Shown: positions 1 through 8,447, counted from the first letter of the stretch. The stretch is 64,000 nucleotides of DNA from Bacillus sp. FJAT-42315 (GCF_002797375.1 NZ_KZ454941.1:1175470-1239469), one strand, 5' to 3'. Notes: generated by a model from the letters alone, not told the origin. Numbers and translations are program-made.

Positions 1-1080
1 AAAAGTGAGGAGTTTAATGATAATCCTTCTCCGCTGACCTCGGTGCTTGGATTAAATATTTCCGGTGATCCAGTCGTACTAGACTTGAAGAAGATGCCAC
101 ATGGTTTGATTGCGGGAGCAACAGGTTCAGGAAAAAGTGTGTGTATTAACTCGATTCTTGTGAGTTTGTTGTATAAAGCAGCCCCACATGAGTTAAAGCT
201 ATTGTTAATCGATCCAAAAATGGTTGAATTAGCTCCATATAACGGCATCCCTCATTTAGTTAGTCCGGTTATTACCGATGTCAAAGCGGCAACGGCTGCA
301 TTAAAATGGGCGGTGGAAGAAATGGAGCGCCGCTATGAATTATTTGTTCATGCTGGTGTTCGCGATATTGCTAAGTTTAACGAGAAAGCTGAAAAGCTAG
401 GAAATAAAAGTGAGCACCTTCCGTTTATCGTGATTATTATTGATGAGTTGGCAGATTTAATGATGATGTCCCCTGTGGATGTCGAAGAAGCGATTTGTCG
501 TATTGCCCAAAAAGCTCGCGCCTGTGGAATTCATTTAATTGTTGCCACGCAGCGCCCAAGTGTGGACGTCATCACTGGACTGATTAAAGCGAACATCCCT
601 ACGCGAATTGCTTTTTCCGTTTCTTCTCAAGTTGATTCACGTACCATTATTGATAGCGGTGGAGCGGAAAAATTATTAGGTCGCGGTGATATGCTATTTT
701 TAAACAATGGCTCTTCAGAAACAGTCCGTCTGCAAGGTACGTTCGTGTCCGATGATGAAATTGACGCGGTTGTTGAGCATGTACGTAAAGAACAGCAACC
801 GAACTATTTATTTAAGCAGGAAGAGCTGTTGAAAAAAGCGCAAGTGCAAGAAACAGAAGATGAGCTGTTCCCTGAAGCGTGTGAGTTTATCGTTCATCAA
901 GGGGGCGCATCGACTTCGCTCTTACAAAGACATTTTAAAATCGGCTATAATCGCGCAGCGCGTTTGATGGAAATGATGGAAACACAAGGGTTTGTGTCGG
1001 AACAACGGGCCGGAAAACCGCGAGAAGTCCTCGTATCGGAAGAAGAATTACAAACAATAAATGACACTAGTACAATATGA
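1..1080 (+). CDS. sftA: DNA translocase SftA (FtsK/SpoIIIE family), 3' part
   Basis: The reading frame is open from the first base, so the 5' part lies outside the window. The visible part is the FtsK motor: Walker A GATGSGKS and Walker B IVIIIDELADLMM are both present. A winged-helix gamma domain follows near the C-terminus (from about DELFPEACEFIV). Proteins of this family pump double-stranded DNA through the division septum. Assignment to SftA rather than SpoIIIE rests on its position just upstream of murC, as for ytpS in B. subtilis; motor sequence alone would not decide this. The N-terminal membrane or soluble region that would settle it is not visible. Confidence 0.9.
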   Translation, partial: KSEEFNDNPSPLTSVLGLNISGDPVVLDLKKMPHGLIAGATGSGKSVCINSILVSLLYKAAPHELKLLLIDPKMVELAPYNGIPHLVSPVITDVKAATAALKWAVEEMERRYELFVHAGVRDIAKFNEKAEKLGNKSEHLPFIVIIIDELADLMMMSPVDVEEAICRIAQKARACGIHLIVATQRPSVDVITGLIKANIPTRIAFSVSSQVDSRTIIDSGGAEKLLGRGDMLFLNNGSSETVRLQGTFVSDDEIDAVVEHVRKEQQPNYLFKQEELLKKAQVQETEDELFPEACEFIVHQGGASTSLLQRHFKIGYNRAARLMEMMETQGFVSEQRAGKPREVLVSEEELQTINDTSTI

Positions 1081-1120
1081 TAATACATGGTATTCTTTAC
1101 TTGTATCTAACAGACTATAA

Positions 1121-1157
1121 CAGAGTGGACCAAAGTAGGGATGGATGGTTCACTCTG
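1121..1157 (+). terminator. Weak hairpin after sftA
   Basis: CAGAGTGGACC (1121-1131) pairs with GGTTCACTCTG (1147-1157) with one G-U pair. There is no proper T-run after it, so termination is uncertain. Confidence 0.3.
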
Positions 1158-1217
1158 TCTTTCAGCAGTATGAATTAGAAAAGAGAGAACTAGTGAATAC
1201 GAGGGAGCTTTTAGCAA

Positions 1218-2318
1218 ATGAAAGAAATCGAGTGGAAGATGCAAGGGAAGATTAAACGGTTAACAAATCGTACGTTTAAATTTGACGAGCGAGTCAAGGA
1301 AGGCTGGTTTTCTGCTGTTTATTTTTTAAAAACACGTGAACTTGCCAATAAATATCATAAAGACAATACTGTCACTATGCAGTTTTTTCAAAAGAGTGAA
1401 GCTGTTCTTTGCGGGACGGATGAAGTCATTGCTTTGATTCATGAATTTTCTGATCATCCAGAGACGTTAGAAATTCATTCATTAAAAGATGGCGATAAAA
1501 TTCGTCCTTTTGAAACCGTTTTAACGATCACAGGACCCTATCAAGAATTTGGTTATTTAGAAGGGATGATCGACGGCATTTTGGCTCGCAGAACGTCCGT
1601 GGCAACAAGTGTGTATAATGTGAAAAAAGCAGCCGAGCTTTCTGGTAAGCAAAAGCCGGTTATTTTTATGGGCGATCGTGACGATCATTTTATGCAGCAG
1701 GCTGGAGATGGATATGCAGCTTATATTGGTGGCTCTACTGCTCAAGCGACGCATGCGATGAATGAATGGTGGGGCAAAGAAGGCATGGGAACGATGCCGC
1801 ACGCCTTAATTCAATTGTTTAATGGCGATATTGTTGCGGCAACAAGAGCTTATGAGGAAACATTCCCTGATGATGAGTTAATTGCTCTTGTAGATTATAA
1901 CAATGATGTGATTACCGATTCATTGAAAGTTGCAAGGGAATTTGGTGCGAAATTAAAAGGTGTTCGTGTTGATACGTCAAGAACGTTGATCGATCAATAC
2001 TTCCTTAGAAATCAAGAAATGCTTGGAACATTTGATCCACGCGGGGTCAATGCCGAGTTGATTTTTGCGTTGCGTCGTGCACTGGATGAGGAAGGGTTCC
2101 ATCACGTGAAAATCGTCGTCTCTGGAGGATTTAATGAGAGCCGAATTATGGAATTTGAAAAGCAAGGTGCTCCTGTTGATATGTATGGTGTAGGAAGCAG
2201 TTTATTGAAAATCCATATCGGTTTTACAGGCGATCTTGTGATGCTGAACGGAGAAGCACAGGCGAAGGCCGGTCGACGTTATCGCCCCAATCCGCGCCTA
2301 GAGAAGGTCGAGTTTTAA
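1218..2318 (+). CDS. Nicotinate phosphoribosyltransferase
   Basis: 366 residues. The enzyme would join nicotinate to PRPP to give nicotinate mononucleotide, the salvage entry to NAD. The family signature is visible around residues 150-210: FMGDRDDHFMQQAGDG, a stretch rich in STAQATHAMN, then GTMPHALIQLFNGD, whose His is a plausible phosphorylated histidine. Further on, LVDYNNDVITDSL and KGVRVDTSR fit the PRPP and nicotinate site of the type II PRTase barrel. The start ATG is preceded by GAGGGAGC about ten bases upstream. It stands alone between sftA and murC. Substrate (nicotinate rather than nicotinamide) is inferred from family resemblance. Confidence 0.85.
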   Translation: MKEIEWKMQGKIKRLTNRTFKFDERVKEGWFSAVYFLKTRELANKYHKDNTVTMQFFQKSEAVLCGTDEVIALIHEFSDHPETLEIHSLKDGDKIRPFETVLTITGPYQEFGYLEGMIDGILARRTSVATSVYNVKKAAELSGKQKPVIFMGDRDDHFMQQAGDGYAAYIGGSTAQATHAMNEWWGKEGMGTMPHALIQLFNGDIVAATRAYEETFPDDELIALVDYNNDVITDSLKVAREFGAKLKGVRVDTSRTLIDQYFLRNQEMLGTFDPRGVNAELIFALRRALDEEGFHHVKIVVSGGFNESRIMEFEKQGAPVDMYGVGSSLLKIHIGFTGDLVMLNGEAQAKAGRRYRPNPRLEKVEF

Positions 2319-2346
2319 TATTTACAGTATTTGTTTTTAGTGTGAA

Positions 2347-2375
2347 TAGTCATCGACAGAAAAAAGTGATATAAT
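2347..2375 (+). promoter_or_regulatory. Candidate sigma-A promoter of murC
   Basis: TAGTCA (2347-2352), 17-base spacer, TATAAT (2370-2375), about 100 bases before murC. The -35 matches 4 of 6 and the -10 is perfect. Confidence 0.5.
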
Positions 2376-2473
2376 AATTTACTGTGAAAGTTTACTGTCC
2401 GTCGTCTATATAGAGCAAAAAGGCGCTATTTACATATAATGCTTACGGATAGACGAATGTTGGAGGTTCTATT

Positions 2474-3778
2474 ATGACAACCTATCATTTTGTAGGAATT
2501 AAAGGCTCAGGGATGAGCGCCCTAGCACAAGTGCTTCACGATAAAGGAGAGCGTGTGCAAGGTTCAGATGTAGATAAATATTTCTTTACACAACAAGCTT
2601 TAGAAGAAGCGGGTATCCCTATTCTTCCTTTTGACGCTGATAATATTCAGCAAGGTATGAAGGTGATTGCAGGGAATGCATTTCCAGATGACCATGAAGA
2701 ACTTGTTAGAGCACATGAATTAGGCGTTCCTGTCGTTCGCTATCACCAATTTTTAGGTGAATTCATGGAGCAAAGCATTAGCGTGGCAATTACAGGAGCA
2801 CATGGCAAAACATCGACAACGGGTTTGCTATCTCATGTTGTCAGCGGAGCGAAACCCACTTCGTTTTTGATCGGGGATGGTACCGGGAAAGGAGAAAGCG
2901 ACGAGCAATATTTTGTGTTTGAAGCATGCGAATATCGTCGTCACTTTTTATCCTATTATCCCGATTACGCGATTATGACAAACATTGATTTTGATCATCC
3001 TGATTACTTTGCTGATGTGGCAGATGTTTGCTCTGCTTTTCAAGAGATGGCCATGCAGGTAAAGAAAGCGATTTTTGCCTGTGGTGATGATGAGCATTTA
3101 CAAGGCATTCAAGCGAAAGTGCCAGTTGTATTTTATGGATTCGCCGAGGAGAATGATTTCCAAGCGCGAAATGTAGAGCATGACTCAACAGGTACGACGT
3201 TTGATGTGTTTGTTCGCAATACGTTCTATGCTACGTTTAAAATTCCGATGTTCGGTGACCATAACATTTTAAATGCTTTAGCTGTGATCGCTCTTTGTCA
3301 GTATGAAGAAATTGATACAGAGATCGTCAAGGCTCGCTTGTTAACATTTGGAGGGGTGAAACGTCGCTTTTCAGAAAAACAGATCGGTACTCAAGTTTTA
3401 ATTGATGATTATGCTCACCACCCGACAGAAATTAAAGCGACGATCAATTCTGCTAGACAGAAATATCCTGAACGAGAAATCGTAACAGTTTTCCAGCCGC
3501 ATACATTTTCAAGAACTCAGACGTTTTTAGCAGACTTCGCTGACAGCTTGAGTGGAGCGGATGCTGTTTATCTATGCGATATTTTTGGTTCTGCTCGTGA
3601 GAATCATGGGAAGCTATCGATTGAAGATTTACAGCAGAAAATTTCAGGTGCCAAGCTAATTAAAGAAGAAACGATTTCCTCGTTGAATGCTCATCAAGGA
3701 AGTGTGCTCATCTTTATGGGAGCTGGAGATATTCAAAAATTCCAAGCGGCATATGAAAGCTCAATAGCTAAATCGTAA
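2474..3778 (+). CDS. murC: UDP-N-acetylmuramate--L-alanine ligase
   Basis: 434 residues, the normal length for Bacillus MurC. It adds L-Ala to UDP-MurNAc with ATP, the first amino-acid step of peptidoglycan precursor synthesis in the cytoplasm. The N-terminal nucleotide-sugar Rossmann motif is [14 protein letters not shown]. The ATP loop is [11 protein letters not shown] near residue 108, and the Mur ligase core continues with [10 protein letters not shown] and [11 protein letters not shown]. The C-terminal domain has [13 protein letters not shown] and VFQPHTFSR. The ATG follows a GGAGG site. It has its own promoter and a terminator, so it appears monocistronic. Confidence 0.97.
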   Translation: MTTYHFVGIKGSGMSALAQVLHDKGERVQGSDVDKYFFTQQALEEAGIPILPFDADNIQQGMKVIAGNAFPDDHEELVRAHELGVPVVRYHQFLGEFMEQSISVAITGAHGKTSTTGLLSHVVSGAKPTSFLIGDGTGKGESDEQYFVFEACEYRRHFLSYYPDYAIMTNIDFDHPDYFADVADVCSAFQEMAMQVKKAIFACGDDEHLQGIQAKVPVVFYGFAEENDFQARNVEHDSTGTTFDVFVRNTFYATFKIPMFGDHNILNALAVIALCQYEEIDTEIVKARLLTFGGVKRRFSEKQIGTQVLIDDYAHHPTEIKATINSARQKYPEREIVTVFQPHTFSRTQTFLADFADSLSGADAVYLCDIFGSARENHGKLSIEDLQQKISGAKLIKEETISSLNAHQGSVLIFMGAGDIQKFQAAYESSIAKS

Positions 3779-3789
3779 AGAGAAGGTTT

Positions 3790-3823
3790 AAGGCTGCTAG
3801 ATTGATTCTGGTAGCCTTTTTCG
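3790..3823 (+). terminator. Intrinsic terminator of murC
   Basis: AAGGCTGCTAG pairs with CTGGTAGCCTT (two G-U pairs) and is followed by TTTTTCGATTTTT. Confidence 0.8.
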
Positions 3824-3829
3824 ATTTTT

Positions 3830-3881
3830 CGTGCGGATCATTCCAGTCCATACGTCGCTAAACGGCGTCTTCCGCTTTTCT
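3830..3881. repeat. Intergenic direct repeat, copy 1
   Basis: A 52-base unit starting CGTGCGGATCATTCCAG and ending CCGCTTTTCT. It recurs at 4106-4157 with one mismatch. It contains a short internal palindrome around CGTCGCTAAACGGCG. Between the copies are further pieces that resemble each other (GTCCAGCTTCGCCTCCTAGAC, GTCCAGCTCCAGACGCC). Similar GTCCAGCTCCAG-rich repeats are common between genes in Bacillaceae. No gene is supported in 3824-4211. Confidence 0.8.
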
Positions 3882-4105
3882 AGGTGTCCAGCTTCGCCTC
3901 CTAGACACTCGAGTCAAATGCCAGCCTGACTGCATGGCTGAAGAACGCCATTCCGTCATTCTGTCATTTGCTTGTCGTGTCTGGACAGTCGGCTCCGCTT
4001 TTCTTTATTGTCCAGCTCCAGACGCCAGCGACTAGTGTACTTCCACGATCCTTCTTGCGATAAGTCAACATCGATTCACTATCGTTCATCGTGTTTCCTT
4101 TATCT

Positions 4106-4157
4106 CGTGCGGATCATTCCAGTCCATACGTCGCTAAACGGCGTCTTTCGCTTTTCT
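4106..4157. repeat. Intergenic direct repeat, copy 2
   Basis: Second copy of the 52-base unit at 3830-3881; the only difference is T for C in the GTCTTTCGC segment. It ends about 55 bases before the ytxG promoter. Confidence 0.8.
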
Positions 4158-4211
4158 TTATTTCCAGCAGGATTTTTTGTTGGTGGTGTCGAAGTAGTTT
4201 TTGTGGAGTAG

Positions 4212-4236
4212 GTTTATTCTTTTTTTAGTAGGGTAA
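4212..4236 (+). promoter_or_regulatory. Candidate sigma-B promoter of ytxGHJ
   Basis: GTTTAT (4212-4217), a 13-base spacer, and GGGTAA (4231-4236). This is close to the sigma-B consensus GTTTAA-N13-15-GGGTAT. It lies 38 bases before the ytxG start. The homologous operon in B. subtilis is known to be under sigma-B (general stress) control. Confidence 0.7.
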
Positions 4237-4273
4237 CTTCATGAATATAACAATCGTAGGGAGGTGTCACGGA

Positions 4274-4753
4274 ATGGAAATTATTTTATATTTAAGTGCT
4301 GCGGTAGCGGCAATTGCTTTTTTCATTCTTGTTTTGAATGTGTCAAAAACATTGAAATCTGTGGACAAAACTTTGGATAGTCTTTCTAGAACGGTCGATC
4401 GTTTAGAAGGACAAATGCAAGGTGTGACGTCAGAAACAACGGAATTACTACATAAAACAAACGTGTTGGCTGAGGATATTCAGCAAAAAACGGAACAACT
4501 GAATACGGTTTTTTATGCAGTGAAAGATGTTGGTTCATCTGTACAACAATTAAATCAATCAGTTAAAAATGTGACGACCAATGTGGCTTCTGAGTTAGAA
4601 AAGAATCAACACAAAATTTCTCAAGCGGTACAATGGGGAAGCGTCGTTAAACAAATGGTTGATAAGTTTAAAGAAAGAAAAGAACAATCACCTGTGTCAA
4701 TGAAAAATGAGGCCTTGGTGAATGATGCTAAAGAGCGCCAAAGAAGCCATTAA
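4274..4753 (+). CDS. ytxG: DUF948 membrane-anchored protein YtxG
   Basis: 159 residues from the ATG at 4274. That start is chosen because AGGGAGGTG lies seven bases upstream; an in-frame ATG at 4241 falls about where transcription should begin. Residues 1-22 form a single hydrophobic membrane segment. The rest is a long, charged, heptad-like helix (SVDKTLDSLSRTVDRLEGQ onward) typical of DUF948 proteins. The biochemical role is unknown; it is a general-stress operon member in B. subtilis. ytxH follows after 19 bases. Confidence 0.85.
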   Translation: MEIILYLSAAVAAIAFFILVLNVSKTLKSVDKTLDSLSRTVDRLEGQMQGVTSETTELLHKTNVLAEDIQQKTEQLNTVFYAVKDVGSSVQQLNQSVKNVTTNVASELEKNQHKISQAVQWGSVVKQMVDKFKERKEQSPVSMKNEALVNDAKERQRSH

Positions 4754-4772
4754 TTAAAAGGAGATGACTGTC

Positions 4773-5297
4773 ATGAAAAAGAAGAATCTAAACTATGAAA
4801 ACTATGAAGCAAATCCGAATTATGATGATGGTAGCATGAATACAAAGGATTTTTTAATCGGGGCATTAATCGGAGGGATGGTAGGTGCGGCTACAGCTTT
4901 ATTTTTAGCGCCGAAATCTGGTAAGGAGCTTCGTGAAGACATTAATGTTCAAACTGACTTTTTAAAAGAGCGTGCGAGTGATTGGAAAGATATCGCGCGA
5001 GTGAAGGGCTATGATATGGCGGCTGAGGTAAAGGATAAAACTGCGAATTTAACGAAGGTTGTCCAAGAGCAATCGAACGTCGTGATGGAAAAAGTAAAAA
5101 ACTTATCTCCAGCAAGCAATCAACAAGAACAAGAAGTAACTGAAGTAGCGGAAGTGAGCGAGCCGCAAGAGGCATTGCAGGAAGCGGCAGCTACTGTTAC
5201 AGAGAAGCTAGAAGAAACGAAAAAAGCCTTTGATGATACAGAAAAAACAGTTCAGCAAACGGCTTCAGCTGATAGCGAAAATAAAGCGGATCAATAA
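4773..5297 (+). CDS. ytxH: General stress protein YtxH
   Basis: 174 residues from the ATG at 4773, which has AAGGAGA at a good distance; the ATG nine bases earlier sits directly on the ribosome site. The family core is visible: FLIGALIGGMVGAATALFLA, a glycine-rich membrane segment, then PKSGKELRED. The C-terminal half is acidic, low in complexity and rich in Glu, Ala and Val, probably helical or disordered. YtxH proteins are small membrane-associated stress proteins without an established activity. It is the second gene of the ytxG operon and is followed by a terminator. Confidence 0.88.
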   Translation: MKKKNLNYENYEANPNYDDGSMNTKDFLIGALIGGMVGAATALFLAPKSGKELREDINVQTDFLKERASDWKDIARVKGYDMAAEVKDKTANLTKVVQEQSNVVMEKVKNLSPASNQQEQEVTEVAEVSEPQEALQEAAATVTEKLEETKKAFDDTEKTVQQTASADSENKADQ

Positions 5298-5301
5298 AAA
5301 T

Positions 5302-5337
5302 GAAAACAGCGAGTTCTCCTCGCTGTTTTCATTTTTT
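5302..5337 (+). terminator. Terminator after ytxH
   Basis: GAAAACAGCGAG (5302-5313) pairs perfectly with CTCGCTGTTTTC (5319-5330), followed by ATTTTTT. ytxJ lies downstream, so it may receive read-through or have its own start. Confidence 0.85.
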
Positions 5338-5389
5338 ATAAAAAGTATAATAACAGTAAAGTCATTTTAGTTGAAGAAAGGTGAGAAGA

Positions 5390-5704
5390 ATGGATCATAT
5401 AGTAGAAGTTACAGAGTTTGAAAAATTGCTCAAAGAGAATAAACGCTTTTTCTTGTTAAAACACAGCATAACATGTCCAGTTAGCAGTAAAGCCTACGAT
5501 GAATTTCAATCATTTTTAGCGGAGACATCTGAAGAGAATGGTTGTTATTTAGTCGTGCAGGAGGCAAGGGAGCTTTCAAACTATATTGCGGACAAATTTA
5601 TGATTACTCATCAATCTCCACAAGCATTTCTCTTTCAAGATGGAAAACCAGTTTGGAATGATTCCCATTGGAGAATTACAAAGCAGCAATTGAAGGAAAT
5701 ATAA
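5390..5704 (+). CDS. brxC: Monothiol bacilliredoxin BrxC (YtxJ)
   Basis: 104 residues. The ATG at 5390 is chosen because AAAGGTGAG sits just upstream. It is a thioredoxin-fold protein with a single active-site cysteine in the motif TCPVS near residue 27, where thioredoxins have CxxC. The motif matches the TCPIS-type site of YtxJ. Proteins of this type remove bacillithiol from, or exchange it with, mixed disulfides on proteins in the cytoplasm. The cis-proline region is plausible at QSPQAFLFQDGKPVW. Its place after ytxGH agrees with the stress operon. Confident as YtxJ; the bacilliredoxin role comes from family knowledge. Confidence 0.85.
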   Translation: MDHIVEVTEFEKLLKENKRFFLLKHSITCPVSSKAYDEFQSFLAETSEENGCYLVVQEARELSNYIADKFMITHQSPQAFLFQDGKPVWNDSHWRITKQQLKEI

Positions 5705-5722
5705 GCAAAAACGGCGATCAGG

Positions 5723-5824
5723 GTGTCTGAAAAAGTCGAAGAAATTGCTCGTAAAGTGAAAGAAACGGCTAAAAAGTCGAAGAACCCTCTTGTAAGATCA
5801 AAGAAGCATCCAGAAAACCAGTGA
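5723..5824 (+). CDS. Possible 33-codon peptide, or remnant
   Basis: A GTG-started frame encodes a basic, Lys-rich peptide (SEKVEEIARKVKETAKKSKN, then a short tail). Codon use looks coding-like and the helix pattern recalls YtxH tails. However, the ribosome site is poor (only CAGG directly before the GTG) and the 3' end runs into a hairpin. It could be a decayed paralogue fragment. Confidence 0.25.
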   Translation: MSEKVEEIARKVKETAKKSKNPLVRSKKHPENQ

Positions 5825-5861
5825 AAACTGATTTTCTGGACAGCTCCATCGCTGTTTTTTT
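5810..5861 (+). terminator. Double hairpin terminator after brxC
   Basis: CCAGAAAACCAGT pairs perfectly with ACTGATTTTCTGG (5810-5839). A second hairpin follows, ACAGC/GCTGT (5840-5855), and then TTTTTTT. Confidence 0.75.
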
Positions 5862-5880
5862 AGTATAGACGGACGATCAC

Positions 5881-6039
5881 TTTATCCCGCATTAACGGGC
5901 TGTAAGATCCTCACCTCAACAGGGCAGAAAAAGCGCAGGCATGTACGTGGGAGATCAACAGTCCGTAAACGCCCGATCCGTTCAACTAACAATCAGTGGG
6001 GGATGAAGAAAACCCCCACTGATTGAAGTTTCACTTTAT
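5881..6039 (+). repeat. bcr1-like structured repeat, copy A
   Basis: A 149-base body (5886-6034) flanked by TTTAT on both sides. Three stems are visible: CCCG/CGGG at the left end; a central stem GGGCTGT with ACAGTCC, extended imperfectly inward; and AATCAGTGGGGG/CCCCCACTGATT at the right end. Copies B (25410-25569) and C (49872-50029) share the plan. The right TTTAT contains the stop codon of the minus-strand gene next to it. Identity as a bcr1 relative rests on size, borders and structure recalled from the B. cereus group, not on a search. Confidence 0.8.
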
Positions 6040-8186
6040 TTCTTAATAATCTCCCATTTAATTTCAAGCTGATCTCCAGGAAGAATTGGTTCGTAAAAAG
6101 TGGTTGCTTCATTATTTTTCAAAATATGAAACGTCTTTCCTTCTTGCTCAGGAATGGCGACATCGATATGACGGAACAAATCTTGAAAAATAAATCCTTG
6201 CGTTTGACCTGTTTCCACGATCAATTCATCTCCAGCATAGACTGCATCATCTGGTCGTAGAAGATCTCCATCTCGATAAAAACGTGTTGCATCCTTTGTA
6301 AGCGTCATTTCTTTGCCGTTAAAGAAGACGGTAATCGATTGCTCGAATGAATATTGCTTTAAAGCAGCAATATCAGCCGCTGTTCTTCTCGGTGCAGGGA
6401 TCCATTCGATTGTCGAGCCATCTTGAAGAGGCTGGGATAGCCTTTCCTCTCGTCCATTTACTCGGATCTTGGCAGATAGAGAGGGAAAATACGTTTTTTT
6501 ATGATTAATCATAACAGAAAATGGAGCCAGTTCGTTGAGCCATTGTTGTTTCTGTTGAGAAGGCAGCCATTCAGCGACAGATGGATAGCGAGCTTCAATG
6601 ATATCACCATCAACAAGGTCTGTATGTAAGCTCGCTTCTTTTCCATTGACAATAATAGATAAAGGAACTTCGATCGTTGCATCGTTTAAAGTGACTTGAA
6701 TGCTCGTAGTGCTCTCTAACAATTCCTTGAGCTGTACACTTGCCGATTGTCCATCTTCTCCTTTTGTAATCTCAAGCTTATCATGATGATGGACGATTTC
6801 ATCAAATCGGCACGGCTGTCCATTTTTCTTTAAAATAGGTGGTTGACCATATTTTCCTGGAATCGTTAATAATTGACCATTATACGTCACCATCATCGCA
6901 AGACCAGGTTTTCCATATAATTGATTGATCTTCAATCCGGCTGCTAATAAGCAATCTCCGGCTGTTAGCTTGTTTAATTCAAACAGGCGAACAGGCTGTT
7001 CATTCACATAAATCGTTTTGTATTGCAACGGTCGTTGCTTTGATGTAATGGCGATCCCAATCGGTGTAACGAGTGTTGGGGCATGCGTAATTTCGTCCGC
7101 CATGGTTAGCTCATTGATCGCATCCGTACCTCTAATTGCCACGCGGTTGTCGGCTAGTTCGAGCTTTTCCGCTAACAGTTGGCGTAGCCCTGGGGTTAAG
7201 CTCCCGCCCCCAACCATCATCACCGCTTGTGGCGCATTTCCGTTATTTAATCGAATGATTTCTTGATGAATCGCTTCCGCTAATCGGTTGACTGCTCCAT
7301 GAATCTGATCTAATACCTCGTTTTTTGAGAACAACGTCTCAAAACCTAATATATCCGTTATTTTAATCGTTTCTTCTGTTTCTAGCTCTCGTTTCACTCG
7401 TTCAGCGATTGGGAAATCGAGTAAAAAATGGTCGCTTAATGCTTCGGTAATTTCATCTCCAGCAGTTGGCACCATCCCATAAGAAATAACTGTTCCAGAA
7501 CTGGTGATAGCGATATCAGAGGTACCAGCTCCAATATCCACGAGGGCAATGTTTAAGCGGCGCATCGATGGCGGAACGAGTACGTGAATAGCAGCAATTG
7601 GTTCTAACGTCAATGCTTCTATTTCTAAATCTGCTCTCGCTAACGCAGCAATTAATGATTCGACGACAACACGTGGTAAAAAGGTCGCAATGATCTCGAC
7701 GGAGGCATCCGTACATTGTTGATCTATTAAACTCGCAATTTCATCTCCATCTAATCGATAATAAAGAACAGAATAGCCGACACAATAGTAGTGGCGATGC
7801 TGATCGAGCTGCTGATTTTTAGCGGCTTTTACTTGCGCCTCTTGAACCGCGGATAGCTCGAGGTGAAGCACATCTTCATGTGTCATCGGTTTCCCGGCTA
7901 CTTGAATGGTAGCTTGGGATGTTTCCGTTTGTAACGCCCGTCCGGCAGCGGCCACACAAGCTTTCGTTAATGGGCCATGCTTTTCTTCTAGTTCTGCTTT
8001 AATTTTGGCAATGATCGCTGCGACAGAGGGGATGTCTTGAATTTGACCATCAAGCATGGAACGTTTTTTATGCTCATACATTACCATATCAAGGACATGA
8101 AACTGATCTCCCTCTTGTTCGAGAATCATGCCGACGACGGATCTTGTACCGATATCTAAGGAAAATATACGATTGGATTGAACCAA
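6036..8186 (-). CDS. FtsA/PilM-like actin-fold ATPase with long C-terminal repeats
   Basis: 716 residues from a TTG start with AGGTG seven bases upstream; no ATG fits. Residues 1 to about 370 are an FtsA/PilM-type actin-fold ATPase: FSLDIGTRSVVGMIL (phosphate 1), an SHS2-like insert, NIALVDIGAGTSDIAI (phosphate 2) and AVMMVGGGSLTPGL (adenosine). The remaining ~345 residues contain several short repeated units of the form NG-hydrophobics-DGD (IIVNGKEASL with DGDIIEA; VFFNGKEMTL with AGDELIV), which look like tandem small beta-rich domains. FtsA proteins are only about 420 residues long, so this is a distinct lineage. No pilus genes lie nearby. It probably acts as a membrane-associated scaffold; the partner is unknown. 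Confidence 0.75.
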   Translation of the reverse strand: MVQSNRIFSLDIGTRSVVGMILEQEGDQFHVLDMVMYEHKKRSMLDGQIQDIPSVAAIIAKIKAELEEKHGPLTKACVAAAGRALQTETSQATIQVAGKPMTHEDVLHLELSAVQEAQVKAAKNQQLDQHRHYYCVGYSVLYYRLDGDEIASLIDQQCTDASVEIIATFLPRVVVESLIAALARADLEIEALTLEPIAAIHVLVPPSMRRLNIALVDIGAGTSDIAITSSGTVISYGMVPTAGDEITEALSDHFLLDFPIAERVKRELETEETIKITDILGFETLFSKNEVLDQIHGAVNRLAEAIHQEIIRLNNGNAPQAVMMVGGGSLTPGLRQLLAEKLELADNRVAIRGTDAINELTMADEITHAPTLVTPIGIAITSKQRPLQYKTIYVNEQPVRLFELNKLTAGDCLLAAGLKINQLYGKPGLAMMVTYNGQLLTIPGKYGQPPILKKNGQPCRFDEIVHHHDKLEITKGEDGQSASVQLKELLESTTSIQVTLNDATIEVPLSIIVNGKEASLHTDLVDGDIIEARYPSVAEWLPSQQKQQWLNELAPFSVMINHKKTYFPSLSAKIRVNGREERLSQPLQDGSTIEWIPAPRRTAADIAALKQYSFEQSITVFFNGKEMTLTKDATRFYRDGDLLRPDDAVYAGDELIVETGQTQGFIFQDLFRHIDVAIPEQEGKTFHILKNNEATTFYEPILPGDQLEIKWEIIKK

Positions 8187-8264
8187 AATGAATCACCTGC
8201 TTCTTAAATATTTGCTCTTCTGCTTTAATGCTTAAAAGCGTTTAACGATTGAAGTAACTTTTTC

Positions 8265-8293
8265 GTGACATTTTAATATCTTTGTTTTATAAT
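8265..8293 (+). promoter_or_regulatory. Sigma-A promoter of aroA-ccpA
   Basis: GTGACA (8265-8270), 17-base spacer, TATAAT (8288-8293): one mismatch in total. The leader to aroA would be about 150 bases. A loose cre-like palindrome TAAAAGCGTTTAAC (8233-8246, 10 of 14) lies upstream of the -35. Confidence 0.75.
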
Positions 8294-8447
8294 AGTCCCT
8301 AATATATAAAATATATAACAAAATGATCCATTCTAATACGGTCTTTTACGATTCTTTCATAAAAAAGAGCTGTGGCTAGTTGTTAGGGTCGTTCAAATGT
8401 TAGTTATTTGAAAATTATGAAATCAACCAGAGGGAAGGATGAGGAAA

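Noticed and set aside
3972-4211. A 79-codon frame in the ytxG upstream region
   Set aside because: It runs through the repeat units, has no ribosome site and an odd Ser/Arg/Phe-rich composition.
8233-8246. cre-like palindrome before aroA-ccpA
   Set aside because: Only 10 of 14 matches, missing the outer consensus bases; noted with the promoter but not called as a site.
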